Shown piece by piece: positions 20,876 through 32,472 of a stretch of 64,000 nt of DNA (position 1 is the stretch's first letter; the number at the start of each line of letters is the position of its first letter). Made by a program: the position numbers and the translations under genes. The notes below the pieces were generated by a model. It did not search any database. It worked only from the letters and a program-made list of their open reading frames with translations, and was not told the origin of the DNA. Source of the stretch: Adiantum capillus-veneris (lineage: Eukaryota > Streptophyta > Polypodiopsida > Polypodiales > Pteridaceae); NCBI GenBank assembly GCA_014529385.2, contig CM043960.1, positions 73,693,410 through 73,757,409 of the forward strand. The letters are read 5' to 3'.

Positions 20876-23524
20876 ACTCTCAACTCCCAATCCATAGCGG
20901 CCTTCCACCGCTCATCCACCTCTAAGGTGATCTTCTCCTTCAGTGCATCTTCTTCAGCTTTTGATAGCTGGACCATTGGCACTGTATCTGCATATGTGAT
21001 GTGAATATGAAAATCTTCATCACCACTCGGCTCTGCTGTGGACTGCGTCTAAAACTCAGCAAACGAGATCGAGGGAATGCCTATTTGGGGCGGCTCTGAA
21101 GTGCTTGACTCTTCCTGTGTGTCTGGCTTTCCATCTCTGAGGAGCTGATTTATCCACTTGAGTTCTGCTATCTCCTTTAGGAGCTCCTCCTCTCTTTGAA
21201 CCCGGATCAGTGCCAGGTCTGTGCACGGTGACTGTTCAAGTTTTAATTCCAGTTCTAAGTCCTTGTTTTTCTTTTCAAGTGTCTTGTACACTTCATCAGT
21301 TCCCTTGATCGAAGCCACGACTGGGTTTTCTCTGATTTGCCGTAGGAAAATGGCCTGATCATTGATTGTCTGTTCAGAATATTGCAGGGAAGCATTGGCA
21401 ACATCTAACTGCACTTGAATTTTTTGAGCTGACAGAGAGGTCGTAAGAAGTTCATTCGTGACTTCTGTCAGCTGTTTGTCTTTTACCTTGCTGGCATCAG
21501 ATAATTTGGTGAGGAGGTCACCTGACTCCTCCATTTCTTTTTGTTGTTTATCCTTGGCTAGCTGATGTTGTTCCGTTCTGTCTTCAACTATTGCACTTGC
21601 CTTTGGAGATCAATGATGATAATCATCCTGTCTTCGAGCTCTCCTTGAAGAGCTTTGATGACCATTTCTAATTCCTTGGCCTTTGTGTTGCGGTTCAAAG
21701 CTACTGAATGGAGTCTCTCCGTCATTTCCTGCATCTGGTGTGCATATTCATTGACTTGTATTATAACTTCATCATTTGACTGCCACTCCTCCTGTCTTGC
21801 CAGCTGGGATTTGTCTGCAGCTTTACGTGTTGGTTCTTACTGCGTCGTAATTGCTGGTGGTTCTTATGTGGAGGTAGATGGTTGGTCTTCTTCTTGGCCA
21901 TCCTGAGGCTTTGATGCCTTGGCAGTTTCTGGATGAGTAGAAGTAGATGGTGTGGTCTCAACCCTTACTGTCTCTTCAGGTGCCGGCCTTTCTGCCTTCT
22001 CTAGCTCGGGCTCTGTCTCATGTGTAGTGGTAGGCTCTTTTTCTATATCTGCTTCCTTATCAGTTTCTTCCTCCGGCTTTTGAGTCTCTTTTTCTGCCTG
22101 CTCCGGTTCTGGCTCGGCTTCTTTTTCCTTATTTCCGTTAGTGTGGTCAGTTTTTTGTGTAGATTCTATTCGTTGGGTGGACTCAAAGTCTTTCTCTTTT
22201 TCAGTCTCTGGCTCTTCATTGGTATCTTTGCTTGGTGGTGATGGTGGTGGGCTAGGCATGGGATGGTCCTATTGTCCGGAGGCAGTGAGGTGGGTCGGGG
22301 AGATCCCTGGCTTTGCTCTTGTGTAGCCGTTTCCTCAACTTTCTTTGTCGCTTCTTCTGTCTCTTTCAGCTTTAGGGCTTCGGCCTCTTGGTACATTCTT
22401 TCTAAATAATCTGTTGATTCATCTGCCTCTGATCTTGTATAATGCTTTGTTCGAGGTCCTTTCAGTCCTGTGGGTACCCACTTTTCTAGGTCCTTTCCTT
22501 GTGCTTGCCTATTACGCTGGTAGGCCTGTTTTTCTCTTTCAAAACGCGCTTGTTTTTGAGTTGGCTCCTCTTGGTGGGTAGCCACAGCTTTCCTCTTCAT
22601 CTCTTCCCTCCGAGCTCTCTTTTCTTCATTGTCAGAGCTCTTGCTATTGTGGCTCTCTGGTGAGCTATTAGCTGACTCATCATTTGATTTCTATGACCTT
22701 TTTCTTGACCTTGTAGCTCGTGGAGAGGGTTGTGCTGCCAAGAACCATGTATTCTAATCAGGGGCAGGCGATAGGTTGTTGGCCATGCTGATGGCATGAT
22801 AGGCTATTCTAGTCAACACTTTTGGCACACCCAAGTATGTTTTTCCCTCCTTCTTGGTGCCCTTCAAGGTCGTCAAGACATACTGCACGTGGTCCACAGA
22901 CTGCCTTGTTGTTGACTTAAGAACCTAAGCGAAGGTGGTGGCCACGGCGTGATTTGGTGTAGTGTACCTTGGTGGCCTTTTTGCCAGAAAATGAAAGTGT
23001 TGATGGTACAAATGGGCTGGCTCTTCCACTTGTTTGTGGTTTTCCTGTCTCTTGCCCGCATGGTCATTCCTTCAGTGGGAAATCTGAGTGCCTCTGCCAC
23101 TATCTCTTTGGTGATTACTACCTCAACCTTGTTCCCTTGAGTGTCGGATATTTGTGCAGTTCCATACTCTTTGATGTTGGATAGAAGCTCGTAAGCTTTC
23201 TGAAAGTCCACTCCACAAGGCTCTTGTTTGTAGAAATGCCTCAGCCCCAACCTTGAGCCCCAACCTCCGGTTAGCCTCTTTGGTTTCTGGCTTGGCAGCT
23301 ACATCAGAGACCTCTTTAGGCAGGAGTTGCAACTCCACCTGATGCTCTTCTTCACTCTTGAACCTGCTAGTGAAGACCGTAGTGTGGCGCTCTTCCAGCT
23401 GTTCTTTAGAAAAGTAGGATGCCTTTGCCGCTTTGACTAACTCGGGGTCCAGTTGATACGCAGGCAGTTCCTGTAGTTTCTCTTTTTGGTTTAGCATCTT
23501 CTTGGTCCTGTCTCCTGCTTGCAT
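20875..23524 (-). pseudogene. ORF X of element B' (unrecognised protein; coiled coil)
   Basis: It starts at ATG 23524 (MQAGDRTKKMLNQKEKLQEL) and has the same parts as in B: N-terminal domain (to about 22873; VFTSRFKSEEEHQVELQLLP, EIVAEALRFPTEGMTMRARD), a hinge (about 22800-22600), a charged Glu/Lys/Pro/Thr-rich region (22600-21760), and a long coiled-coil region (21760-21049; for example LEKKNKDLELELKLEQ, REEELLKEIAELKWINQLL). Six or so frameshifts or stops break it. Sequence around the start (CTATTCACTGAACAG, then ATG) resembles a splice acceptor. Function unknown; the coiled coil suggests an oligomer. Confidence 0.65.
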
Positions 23525-25728
23525 TGCTCTGTTCAGTGAATAGAGTGCAAATTTAGCAGATTTGTTCGATTTTTCTCTGGAATGTCCTTTTAGACTGAAA
23601 TGCTGATAATCTGGTCCAAATTGCTTCAAATCAATTTTTGAACAAGCAAAGATGCATAAAATCATGCAAGGAACAAAAGTGTATGGTCAAAACAAAATTT
23701 GGCAACCAAAGTAAATAATCACGATTATTTACAGCTGAGGAAAATTTCCAACTTTTTGCAAACTTGGCTTTATAGGCTTGAAGTATATACCCAATACATG
23801 CTCTGAGTGAATTATGGGCTCATTTGGATGCACATGTTGAAAATGGTACCAGATTTTGGCTTTAGGTCTCTGAAACAGTAGATATAAAGGGAATTTGAGA
23901 TTTTGAACTCCAAATTGATTCAAAGTTGGCTAGTGGGCTTATCACAACATGTACTTTGGATGTATGATGGCAAAATATCAAAACTCACCAATTTTGATCA
24001 AAAAGTAAATAATCGCGATTATTAACTTTTCTACCGCAATTGACATTTTTTGGTACAAATTGGTTCTAGGCATGGTATAGACCTTGGTATGAGGTGATTT
24101 GGATCAAGAAAACTTGTTCATAACCCAAATTTTGGCTTGCAAATACTTCTTTGCGTTTTTTGGCAATTTAACAAGTAATGGGTGGTCATTTTGGCTCATA
24201 CTTGATTTTTGGCATGTAATAGGTGTGTACACATGATAGGTGAGGTCATTTGACAATTTCCAAGAAAAACTGATTCAAAAGTAAATAATCGCAATTATTA
24301 ACTTCAGTGACAGAAACTTTGTCAAACCCACAAATTTTGACCTAGACATGTTTCATACACTTAATACAATCCTCAATTGAATTTGGTCAAGTTTGGTCAT
24401 GCCGGCATCACTTTGTGCTCTGTCGACTCTGAAATCACCATTTTTTGTGATTACTCTGTCTGTTGGGTTGGTCGGTCAACTTTGAGGCTTTCGACTTGTC
24501 CATAACATAGTCATGAAGCTACCTGTCCAATTCTGGCTCATTTGGAGTCAGTTTGGCCTCGTATGTCAAATTCGACGTTTTGTAACCTTCGAGCCATTTT
24601 TTTCTTTTCGAGGGCTTTGCTTGATGGATTTCAGCCAACCAATCATATACATTGTATATGGACCTCATTAGCAAGCCATCTGTGGAGTCAGGTCGAAATT
24701 CTAGCATTTGCCAAAAACCTGGCTTTTCTACTGGGGACCCCCTTGACACTAGCCGAATGGTCATTTGATGGTATAGAAAGGTTCTATTATGTAAGGGCGT
24801 ACTATGGTTCAAATCCCATCCGATTTGGTCAAGCTGGCAGGCCGCTATGGTTAGTTTTAGGTCGTAGATCTTCGTGCACTGCTCGATTTCTAGGGTTTTT
24901 TCTAAGGCTTTAGACTAGCTACCGGCCGTACAAAATGGATCATTATCGAGTAAAGAACTTACCCCTCATGTTTCGTGTAAGACGGCGCTAAAAATGGTCA
25001 ACTATGGGCTCCGAAAATGTCGCGTGAAAGAGGCCGAAATCTCTCTCTACGAAGGCTCCAAGTGGAAATGAGGTGGTTTTAGCCTACCATGGATAACTAT
25101 ACTTGGACTTCCCGAACCAAATTTCCTCAGATTCTCCCGTTAGTCCTACTAGGCGGTGAAATCTATGCTAGACTAAAAAATTTCTCTGATCTGATTCTTG
25201 TAGCTCATTCTGCAAGAATTTTGCAAAAGTAGGCCTGGCCGCCTAATTTAGGCTTCCCGCTTTTGTATTCTGATTTCATTGAAATTTTTTGTGCTTGTCC
25301 ACCTTGTCCTTCTAATCACCATCGTGTCTTCCATTTTTCCATCTGAGCTTCCCTTGTATTTATTATCAATTTTGACCTGTTTATTTGAAAAAATCAAAGA
25401 AAATAGCAAAATGCTCTAAAAAAGTAAAGTAAAAATCCAATAATTAAGAAAATCCCTTGAAAAACATAGCTTTATTGTTTTTTGTTGGATTTCTCTATTT
25501 TTAAGCCTCCTTATCAACAAAAATGATGAAAAATACCCAAAAAATGACTATTTTTTATGGTTTTTTTAATAGTATATACACTGTTTATACTCATCGGGAA
25601 GATATTATCAGTGAATTTTTCCTTGATGATAAATCATAAGGGAATTATTAGGTAATTTTGCAAAAAATCACACGTTAACATGGAACTTTTTCCTCCCTCT
25701 TCAAACATTGCCCTTAATTACTTAGTAC
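23525..25728 (-). other. Element B' spacer between pol and ORF X
   Basis: AT-rich and without a conserved frame; it aligns with 14637-16591. The part next to ORF X consists of units of about 285 bp with palindromes. The pol-proximal part contains a conserved T-rich run (about 25380-25600) and a block near 25200-25300 that matches B around 14900-15060 (GGGAAGCCTAAATTAGG). Open frames such as 24542-24913 (+) are not conserved. Confidence 0.7.
23711..24302. repeat. Phased palindrome array in element B' spacer (3 copies)
   Basis: Copies at 23711-23732, 24005-24026 and 24281-24302 have spacings of 294 and 276 bp. Each is half-site GTAAATAATC, a 2-bp centre, then the complementary half with one or two changes. 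Flanking bases, for example GTGGGCTTATCACAACATG before the second copy, recur in the leader array of the same element. Confidence 0.85.
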
Positions 25729-26775
25729 TTAGTGGCCTTCCACCCCTCCTAGGAGGCGTACTCCGGGATGACTGTGTGCATGGGTTGAACAATTGTATCT
25801 ATGCATAGCTGTGATTGGCTCTACCATGATATGAAGATCAATGTGATTCAAACCCATATACTGTGCAAGAGCTGGGTCTTGAGTAATTAATTCAAGGGTT
25901 TCAGATGTCGAGGTTTGCTGCTGATGTTTTCCAAACAGCAAATCTTGTAGCTTTTGTGCTCTCTGTTTGAGTGTACTATCAGGGTGCTTTAGCACGCTGA
26001 TTGCTCATTGTCGAGCTTTTTCTCTCCATTGGTAGTTTGGTCGGCTTGGTGCTGCATGGTGTGGTGCAGTCTATTGAGAATCAACTCGCCACTACTTGAT
26101 TGGTTTCACGGTTTGTGGAGAAGATAAGTGCTCCTTTTTCTTCCAAACCCTTTTCATGTTAGGTTCCTTGCTTGGAGATACTCGATTCTGTGTTCGAATC
26201 CATGGAACCTTCTTTTGTTTCTTCAGTGAAGTTTTAGGCACCCAGATCTGAATTGGTTTATCCTTAAGCTGTGCTTTTGGTACCCAAATCTGCTTGACTC
26301 CTTGCATGCTACATGTAGCATTTGATTGCCGAGGGGATGGAGAAGATTGGCCTTGTGGATTGGTCTGCTGATTTCTTCTTTTCCACTCCTCCTTGCTTGG
26401 TGCAATTGGAACAATGAGTTGCCCACCTTTAGGTGATAGATTTAGTTGATTTGTATCCCAATCTGGTACTTCTTTGTATGTACGTATCCAGGGAATTCCA
26501 AGAATCATCGTCTCATTCATGTGTTCATCTGGCAAGCATACAAACTGATAAGGACATGAACATCCATGTACTACCATGTTCAAGTTGACTACTCCCAATG
26601 TTGGAGTTGGATTCTTGTTGCATCCTTTGATTGTCGCTATGTCTGTTGTCAATGCTTGACTTGTTGCCTTCTTGTATGTGGAATAACTGGCTGCATTCAC
26701 TCTAGCTCCTATGTCTACCAAAGCATTGGTGCTATGATTGTTGAGATGTACTTTGATGGCGCAAATCCATTCCAT
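25729..26775 (-). pseudogene. Element B' second retropepsin-like domain (PR2) and C-terminal tail
   Basis: MEWICAIKVHLNNHSTNALV, DIGARVNAASYSTY, IKGCNKNPTPTLGVVNLNMV, FVCLPDEHMNETMILG and IPWIRTYKEVPDW are arranged like a gypsy aspartic protease (D-x-G catalytic loop, then the ILG-x-PW strand). Ile replaces the catalytic Thr. A Lys/Gln/Pro/Ser-rich tail follows to 26092. A further piece (25995-25729; QKLQDLLFGKHQQQTST, LITQDPALAQYMGL) ends the pol reading. It could act in trans, be structural, or be a fossil. Confidence 0.6.
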
Positions 26776-26809
26776 CTAACAAGTCGTCATCTGTTGAAAC
26801 TATGTATTT

Positions 26810-27885
26810 AGGTAATTCCCATTGTCGATCATCTATTTCCAAAGTGTTGATGGGAATCGGTATCTATTGATTCTTGAGAGTAGCTTTACACTTAAGTACC
26901 CGAAGTCTAGCTTCCTCTTGGGCTTCATCAATAACCTGCTGTCGCTTGATCTTTCTTTGATTGGCTGCATGCATTCTCTCTAGAAATTCATTGGTTAGTG
27001 GTAAATTGTATTTCTTTAAATGACATCCACTAATCCAATTAGCCATTGGTTCACCATCTAGGGTGGACAGTTTTACCACTTCACTTGGAGATACATCTTC
27101 AATGATAAATGGTCCATTTCCCTTTTTCTTAAACTTGGGAATGCGTTGCTTAAGGGAATAGACTAGGGCTCAGTCCCCTTTCTTGAAGATTTTTGTGATT
27201 AAGTAGGAATCAAAGACCTGTTTTTGTTTCCGATTTTGTGCATAGATATGAGCTACAACAGTTAGATTTCCTCCTCCAGCTTTTCCAAATCTTCAAATCT
27301 TTCTGACAATTCATGTCCAGTCCACTCAAGATATTGTGCTACCCTTAATGTCGGCAATAGAAATTCTATTGGCAGTATGGCATCAAGACCATAAACAAGG
27401 TTAAAGGGTGTAGCATTTAGAGCTGTTTTGAATGAAACTCGATAAGCCCATAGAGCAACATGGAGATTCATTTCCCAGTTTGTCCTTCCCGAACTAACCA
27501 CTTTGGTCAATACCGAGCTAAGAATTTTATTCGTATGCTCAGCTTGTTCATTTGCTTGTGGGTGATAGGGAGCTACTTTGTTATGAATGACCATAAACTC
27601 ATTAAGAAAATACTCTATTACCTCATTGAGGAAATGAGTTCCCCGATCACTGACAATCTCTATTGGCAGTCCATATCTCGTGAATACATACTCATATAAG
27701 AATGCAGCAATGGTTCTGGCATCATTCTTTTGAGTCGCTTTAGCCTCAGCCCACTTGGTCAAATAGTCCGTAGCTACAATGATATATTGAGCTTGGGTTC
27801 TATAAGCAGGTGGCTGTATCGGTCCAACAAAATCTATATCCCATTTTGCGAAGGCTCTAGCCCCCATCATTGGTCTTAAGGGCAT
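26810..27885 (-). pseudogene. Element B' integrase core and GPF module
   Basis: The frame 27885-27262 is open for 207 codons: AFAKWDIDFVGPIQPPAY (Asp), YGLPIEIVSDRGTHF (Asp), ANEQAEHTNKILSSVLTK (Glu), WALYR-type segment ALWAYRVSFKTALNATPFNL and LEWTGHELSERFEDLEKLEE. After a short break, LKQRIPKFKKKGNGPFII, EDVSPSEVVKLSTLDGEPMA and NWISGCHLKKYNLPLTNEFL form the GPF module (27240-26864). All three catalytic acids are present. Confidence 0.88.
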
Positions 27886-27915
27886 GCTGTCTACTCATGT
27901 TGGCATTTTCTCTCG

Positions 27916-28707
27916 TTAACAAGCATCACACCTTCGAACATATTCTTTGGCATCTGCAAAAAGTGTCGGCCACCATATGCCTGGCATCAAGATTTCTCTT
28001 GCGGTGGTCTCACTAGAAAAGTGACCTCCAACTAATCTAGCATGTGCTTGTTCTATAATCGGAATATACTCGTTTTCATTTGCACAAAGACACAAATGTT
28101 GATCTTTACCTCTCTGATACAATTGGTTCCCAATAAGAGCATAGTCTCTTGCTTCAGTTTCAATTGCTCTTTGACAGCGTTTACTCATATCCTCAAGAAA
28201 TGTTCGGCTCGACAAGTAAGTACCGAGATAATTACTCCACTTAGGAACATGTGACATTTGAAACAATGTTACATGAGGAATGGGTGGTTTTTTTTGACAT
28301 TGAGGGCAATCTTTTACAAAAGATCTAACATCTCTCCTCATAGTCGGCCAAAATACTCCAAGTCTCAAGATTCGTTGCATAGTTTGGTCTTCCGCAAAGT
28401 GAAGTCCTACTATGGTAACATGTGCTTGACTTAGGTATTGTTCTTTTTCTTCAGGGTTAATGCATAAAAGCAATATCCCGTCCCGATTTCTTTTATATAG
28501 CCTTCCAACTATTAATTGATACATAGCTGATTGCTCGATTAAATCGATTGTGATAGGAAGTGGTATTTGTGAATCCACTTGAGCTATTGTCATCAATGAC
28601 ACAATGTTTTTCGACCATCTAGGTATCATTTCCACGGAGAACAAATAGGCATCTGGTAAATCATCGTCTACCCCTTTAGATAATTCCCTTGAAAAAATCC
28701 TTGACAA
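27916..28707 (-). pseudogene. Element B' tandem integrase zinc-binding modules
   Basis: A 263-codon open frame holds two copies of an H-H-C-C domain: His96, His103, Cys134, Cys137 and His222, His229, Cys260, Cys263, counted from the Met at 28707. Both use H-x6-H-x30-C-x2-C, and the preceding strands also match (GRLYKRNRDGILLLCINPEE versus NQLYQRGKDQHLCLCANENE), giving a repeat period of 126 residues. The frame ends at a stop directly after the last Cys. Gypsy integrases normally have one such domain. Confidence 0.85.
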
Positions 28708-29174
28708 ATGATCTGCTCGTTGATGTGTAGTGCCATTTTTACAACCATAGTGAAATCAAATTCGAGAAGAATGATGAACCATCTCACTATTTTGCCTGTG
28801 CTGCATGGCTTGTTTACCAAATATAACAAAGCTTGGTGGTCCACAAAGAACACAAACTTGTTGGCTAATAGGTAATGTCTATACTTTTTAACGGCATAGA
28901 TCATTCCTAGTCCTTCTCTTTCGGTGGTGCTGTAATTATTTTCTGCCATGTTCAATTGTCGGCTAGCATAAGAAATAGGAAGGTCAATTTTTCCATCTCC
29001 TGGTTGGGCTAGTATACAACCAGTAGCAAAGTTTGAAGCATCTACATGTATGTGGAATACCTTATCCCAATCTGGTGATTTCAATATTGAAGCTGAGGTG
29101 AGAGCTTGCTTAAGCTTCATGAAGGATTCTTCACATGCCTCGATCCATTCAAAGTGCATAATCAAGCTATACAT
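28708..29174 (-). pseudogene. Element B' RNase H
   Basis: WIEACEESFMKLKQALTSAS, VFHIHVDASNFATGCILAQP, PISYASRQLNMAENNYSTTE, REGLGMIYAVKKYRHYLLAN and FVFFVDHQALLYLVNKPCST give a near-complete gypsy RNase H with D, E and D acids. A frame change near 28730 precedes the last motif (ADHLSRI). It overlaps the next open frame in a different phase. Confidence 0.88.
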
Positions 29175-29185
29175 GGGTTTTGAAA

Positions 29186-30124
29186 TTATACATACATGTA
29201 GATGAACCGTCGGTAATATCCAGAGTGTCCCATGAAGGCTTGTACCCCCTTGACTGTTGTTGGTCTAGGCAAATCAGCAATGACATGAATCTTCTCAATA
29301 TCAGTAGCTATGCCATTTTTAGACACTATATGTTCAAAAATTTTCCCTTGTCTTCCCATGAAGTTCACTTTTCCGGATTTAAGCAAATCCTATAAAGTTT
29401 ACATTTCTCGAATATCGTTTTGAGGTGTTCAATGATCAGCGCGGATTGACGAATGTACGCATAGATCATCCATGTATACTTCTCATAATTTTTGAAGATA
29501 TTCTTTGAAATCATGTCTCATCAACCTCTGAAATGTGGCTAGAACATTAGTTAATCCAAATGGCATAACCCAATAGGCAAATATACCCCATTCTGTTGCA
29601 AAAGCAGATTTATGATGATCTTTTGGGGTCAACCAAAAGTTGATTGTATCCCAAAAAGCCGTCAAAGAAGCTGTAAGCTTCTTTTCTTGCCACTCATTCT
29701 AAAACATGCTCAGTTATCGAAAGAGGAAAGTTGTCTCTAATGGTAGCTGCATTCACCTTTTTGAGATTAACACACACTTGTAAAATTTCCCATTCTTTCT
29801 AGGTACTACCACAATTGGAGACACCCAATCTGTGTGTTCAATTTTGTAAATGAATTCAACTTCCTTTAGTTTTTCAATATCTTCTTTGATCTTCCTGGCA
29901 AATGTTTCGTTATAAGTGTATGGTCTCTGTCTACTTGGTTTCGCATCATATCTCATGGGTATAGTATGTTGACAGATTTCTGGATCAACACCCTTGAGAT
30001 CCTTGTAAGACCAAGCGAAGATATCCCGATATTCCTTTAACAAGCTCAGCAAAAGCTTTTCTTCTTCTTCTGTTAGGTCATTCGCAAGGTAAATAGGTCT
30101 AGGCTCTTCTCTTGGTTCAACCAA
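29186..30124 (-). pseudogene. Element B' reverse transcriptase
   Basis: Blocks are [94 protein letters not shown] and GKIFEHIVSKNGIATDIEKI. The catalytic Y-x-D-D strand falls in the frameshifted interval near 29465 (codons for TWMIY... in other frames). Several stops occur between 29486 and 29760. It is the partner of 10064-10999 in B. Confidence 0.85.
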
Positions 30125-31050
30125 GTGTATCCTTTTAGCATTTTCAGGCCCTTCGTAAGATTCGCCTCATTTTCATAGTTCCCTAACTGGTTGTTCAATT
30201 ATGATTTTTCGATCTTGGAGAGTATACTTTTTGTAATGGGATGGACCATACATTACATCCTTACCCTCCTTACCATCCTCTTCCGTGGTTTCCATTTCGG
30301 TTGTGTATATCTCCTTTAGAGCTTTTTTCAACTCTTGATATTTCTTTTTCCGCTCGACTCTCGTCATGAGTGGTTTCTTATTATGTGATTTTTCTTGAGT
30401 ACCCTTCCTTGTTTTTCTCGATGTCTGAGACATTTTTGAATTTTTGTTTGAAGGATATCTGCCAGTTATTTTGTCCTTAACACAATCATTAGCATCTATC
30501 TGCATCAGGAATTGTGTTTTACTGGAGACTGATGACATAGGTCGTATTTTCACGATATTGGTGTCTCTCTTTCGTCTATACCATTTTTGTCTTCTTGATT
30601 TCTAGTTTGGAAAGTCAAAAAACTTTTCCTCCCCTCCCCTTAAGAGTAACTAAGCTCTCGTATGCTCTTTTTCTGACCCCGAATCTTCTGAGGTAGCTAA
30701 GTGTTCATCTAACTCATCAGTTGCATCGTAATAGAGGTCAGAAAAGACTTGTTGAGCTTTCATCAAGTCCTTGGGTTCCTCATCTTTGTTTTCAATGTTG
30801 AGGACATCATTTGGATGGGAATTATGTCGTAGCCATCCTCATTGCAAAATTGAGTAGGCATAGACATATTAACACATACATCCATTTTCGCTAAAATTTG
30901 AGTCTACTCGAATGGTTCAAATAAATTCTCTGGAAAGGGTTTAGGCATGTAGGATTTGACTGTATAGTCCCTTTCTAGGATACATTCCTCTCGTCTTAAG
31001 CTTCTATTTTCTGAAGCTATGCACATCCAAATAGGAGTGTCTTTGTGTAA
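30125..31050 (-). pseudogene. Element B' protease-RT spacer, coding remnant
   Basis: The frame 30553-30173 reads MSSVSSKTQFLMQIDANDCV, TRVERKKKYQELKKALKEIY and YGPSHYKKYTLQDRKIIIEQ, closely matching B (9603-10001). The interval 30600-31050 is poorly open; it includes an acidic stretch around 30690-30790. No domain is recognised. Confidence 0.6.
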
Positions 31051-31780
31051 TCAGGATGGGAGTTTAGTTTCAGCTGAAGAGACTGAATCAAACTCTTGGA
31101 TGGGTGTTTTCAAGACATCTCTGTAAGTGTGATTTTTTAGATTGACTCTTGTTATAGATCCCACCTGCTTCAAGTACACATAGTTGTTTCCCCAATCTTG
31201 GATAAGCTGTACCCGTTGCATGAAAGGTCTTTCCAATATGATTTCATAGTTGAGTTTTTTCCCAAAGTCTACTATGGAAAAGTGTGTTGATATTCAATTC
31301 CACAGGAACTGACTATCACTTTTTCAAGTAGCCCTAGTGGTCTCTCAATATGTCCATCAACCAACTACAATTTTATTCGTGTTTGTCTAATGGTTGGTTG
31401 TCCCTAGGATTCCCATACTGCTTTAGTGGCTATGCCTATGCCAGCTCCACTATCCAGTATTGCCATGGTTTCAATGTCATTATATTTCACTGGGAGGGTG
31501 GTGTTTCCTTCTTCTCCTTCATAATATTCTCCTGCCTTGTTCATAGGAATTGATCGAATCTCTTTGTTTTCTATTTCATTTTTTAATTTTCCCAAATTCT
31601 TAGAGATTAACCCCGTTATCCCCACCTTCTCTAGGGTTTTCTGTAAATCGTTCCACAAGTATGGTCTGAGTTTCAACAATTCCCCCAAAGTAAGAGTGCA
31701 TTGGATGGGTGTAGACATGATTGAATGAATGTTGTCTACTTCTAGGGTCTGTTTGGCTCTTTTTACTTGAGTGTGCAAAT
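31051..31780 (-). pseudogene. Element B' aspartic protease (PR1)
   Basis: MAILDSGAGIGIATKAVWES (D-S-G-A) lies near 31404-31460, preceded by GNTTLPVKYNDIE and by an upstream segment IQCTLTLGELLKLRPYLWND. The second half lies at 31051-31350 with MERPFMQRVQLIQDWGNNYV, in another frame. The catalytic loop is intact. Confidence 0.8.
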
Positions 31781-32472
31781 GATGGATTCATCTTTGTTAT
31801 CTCCCAAGTAAGAAGGTAATGTTTTTGATGTCAATGGTTTAGATATTCCTGAAGCTTCCAATCCGCAATCCCTGTACAAGGATTGTAAATCCATGTTCAT
31901 ATCAGATGGTAGGTTATCCAGCCAGACTTCCTCTATAGGAGCTGACTTTAAAGTTAGGCTCCCATCATTAATCTCTCTCACCTTTTCTCATAAGTGTCCT
32001 AGCCAGTCTTCCTCTATGAATAAAAATCCTTCTAAGGCATCTTCGCTATTCGGCACTATAAGCTCTGATTCATTTGTTTCAAGGTGGGGTTCTGCCATCG
32101 CATCGGATTTTGTTTTTGTTTCTTCTACCGCAAGCTCTTCAGGTTTTGCAATACTTTCAAGATTGGATTTTTGTTTATCCAGTATTTCTTGTGTGATTCT
32201 TACCAAATTTTGATAAGCCTCCATCTTTGTTGCTTCCATGTCTGGAGATGGATAGTTTTTCTAATTGTTTTCCATGTTTTGGCCTGCTTTAAGTCCTGCT
32301 TGGTAGGCTTCCAAGGCAGCATCAATAGGCTCAAAAGTCATTGGTGGTGGAGCATAAGTCATTGGTGGAGTATAAGTCATGATATCTTCCATTGGTGGTG
32401 GATGTGGACTATACCAATCTCCTTCTACCATTACTGTAGATGGAGTAGGCTCTGCATAGGGTGTAACAGGCA
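31781..32472 (-). pseudogene. Element B' gag-protease linker with nucleocapsid deletion
   Basis: Segments EAYQNLVRITQEILDKQKSN and PHLETNESELIVPNSEDALE match B 7884-8195. Compared with B, about 540 bases carrying both zinc knuckles are gone. At the joint the sequence has short repeats (CACCAATGACTTATG and similar, about 32310-32400) that could have mediated slippage. Confidence 0.65.

Noticed and set aside
23711-24302. CRISPR-like array
   Set aside because: Repeats are 22-bp palindromes with spacings near 285 bp made of related, not unique, sequence in a plant retroelement.
24542-24913. 123-codon plus-strand frame in the B' spacer
   Set aside because: It runs antisense to the element, has no match to B at the protein level and no recognisable motif; most likely chance.
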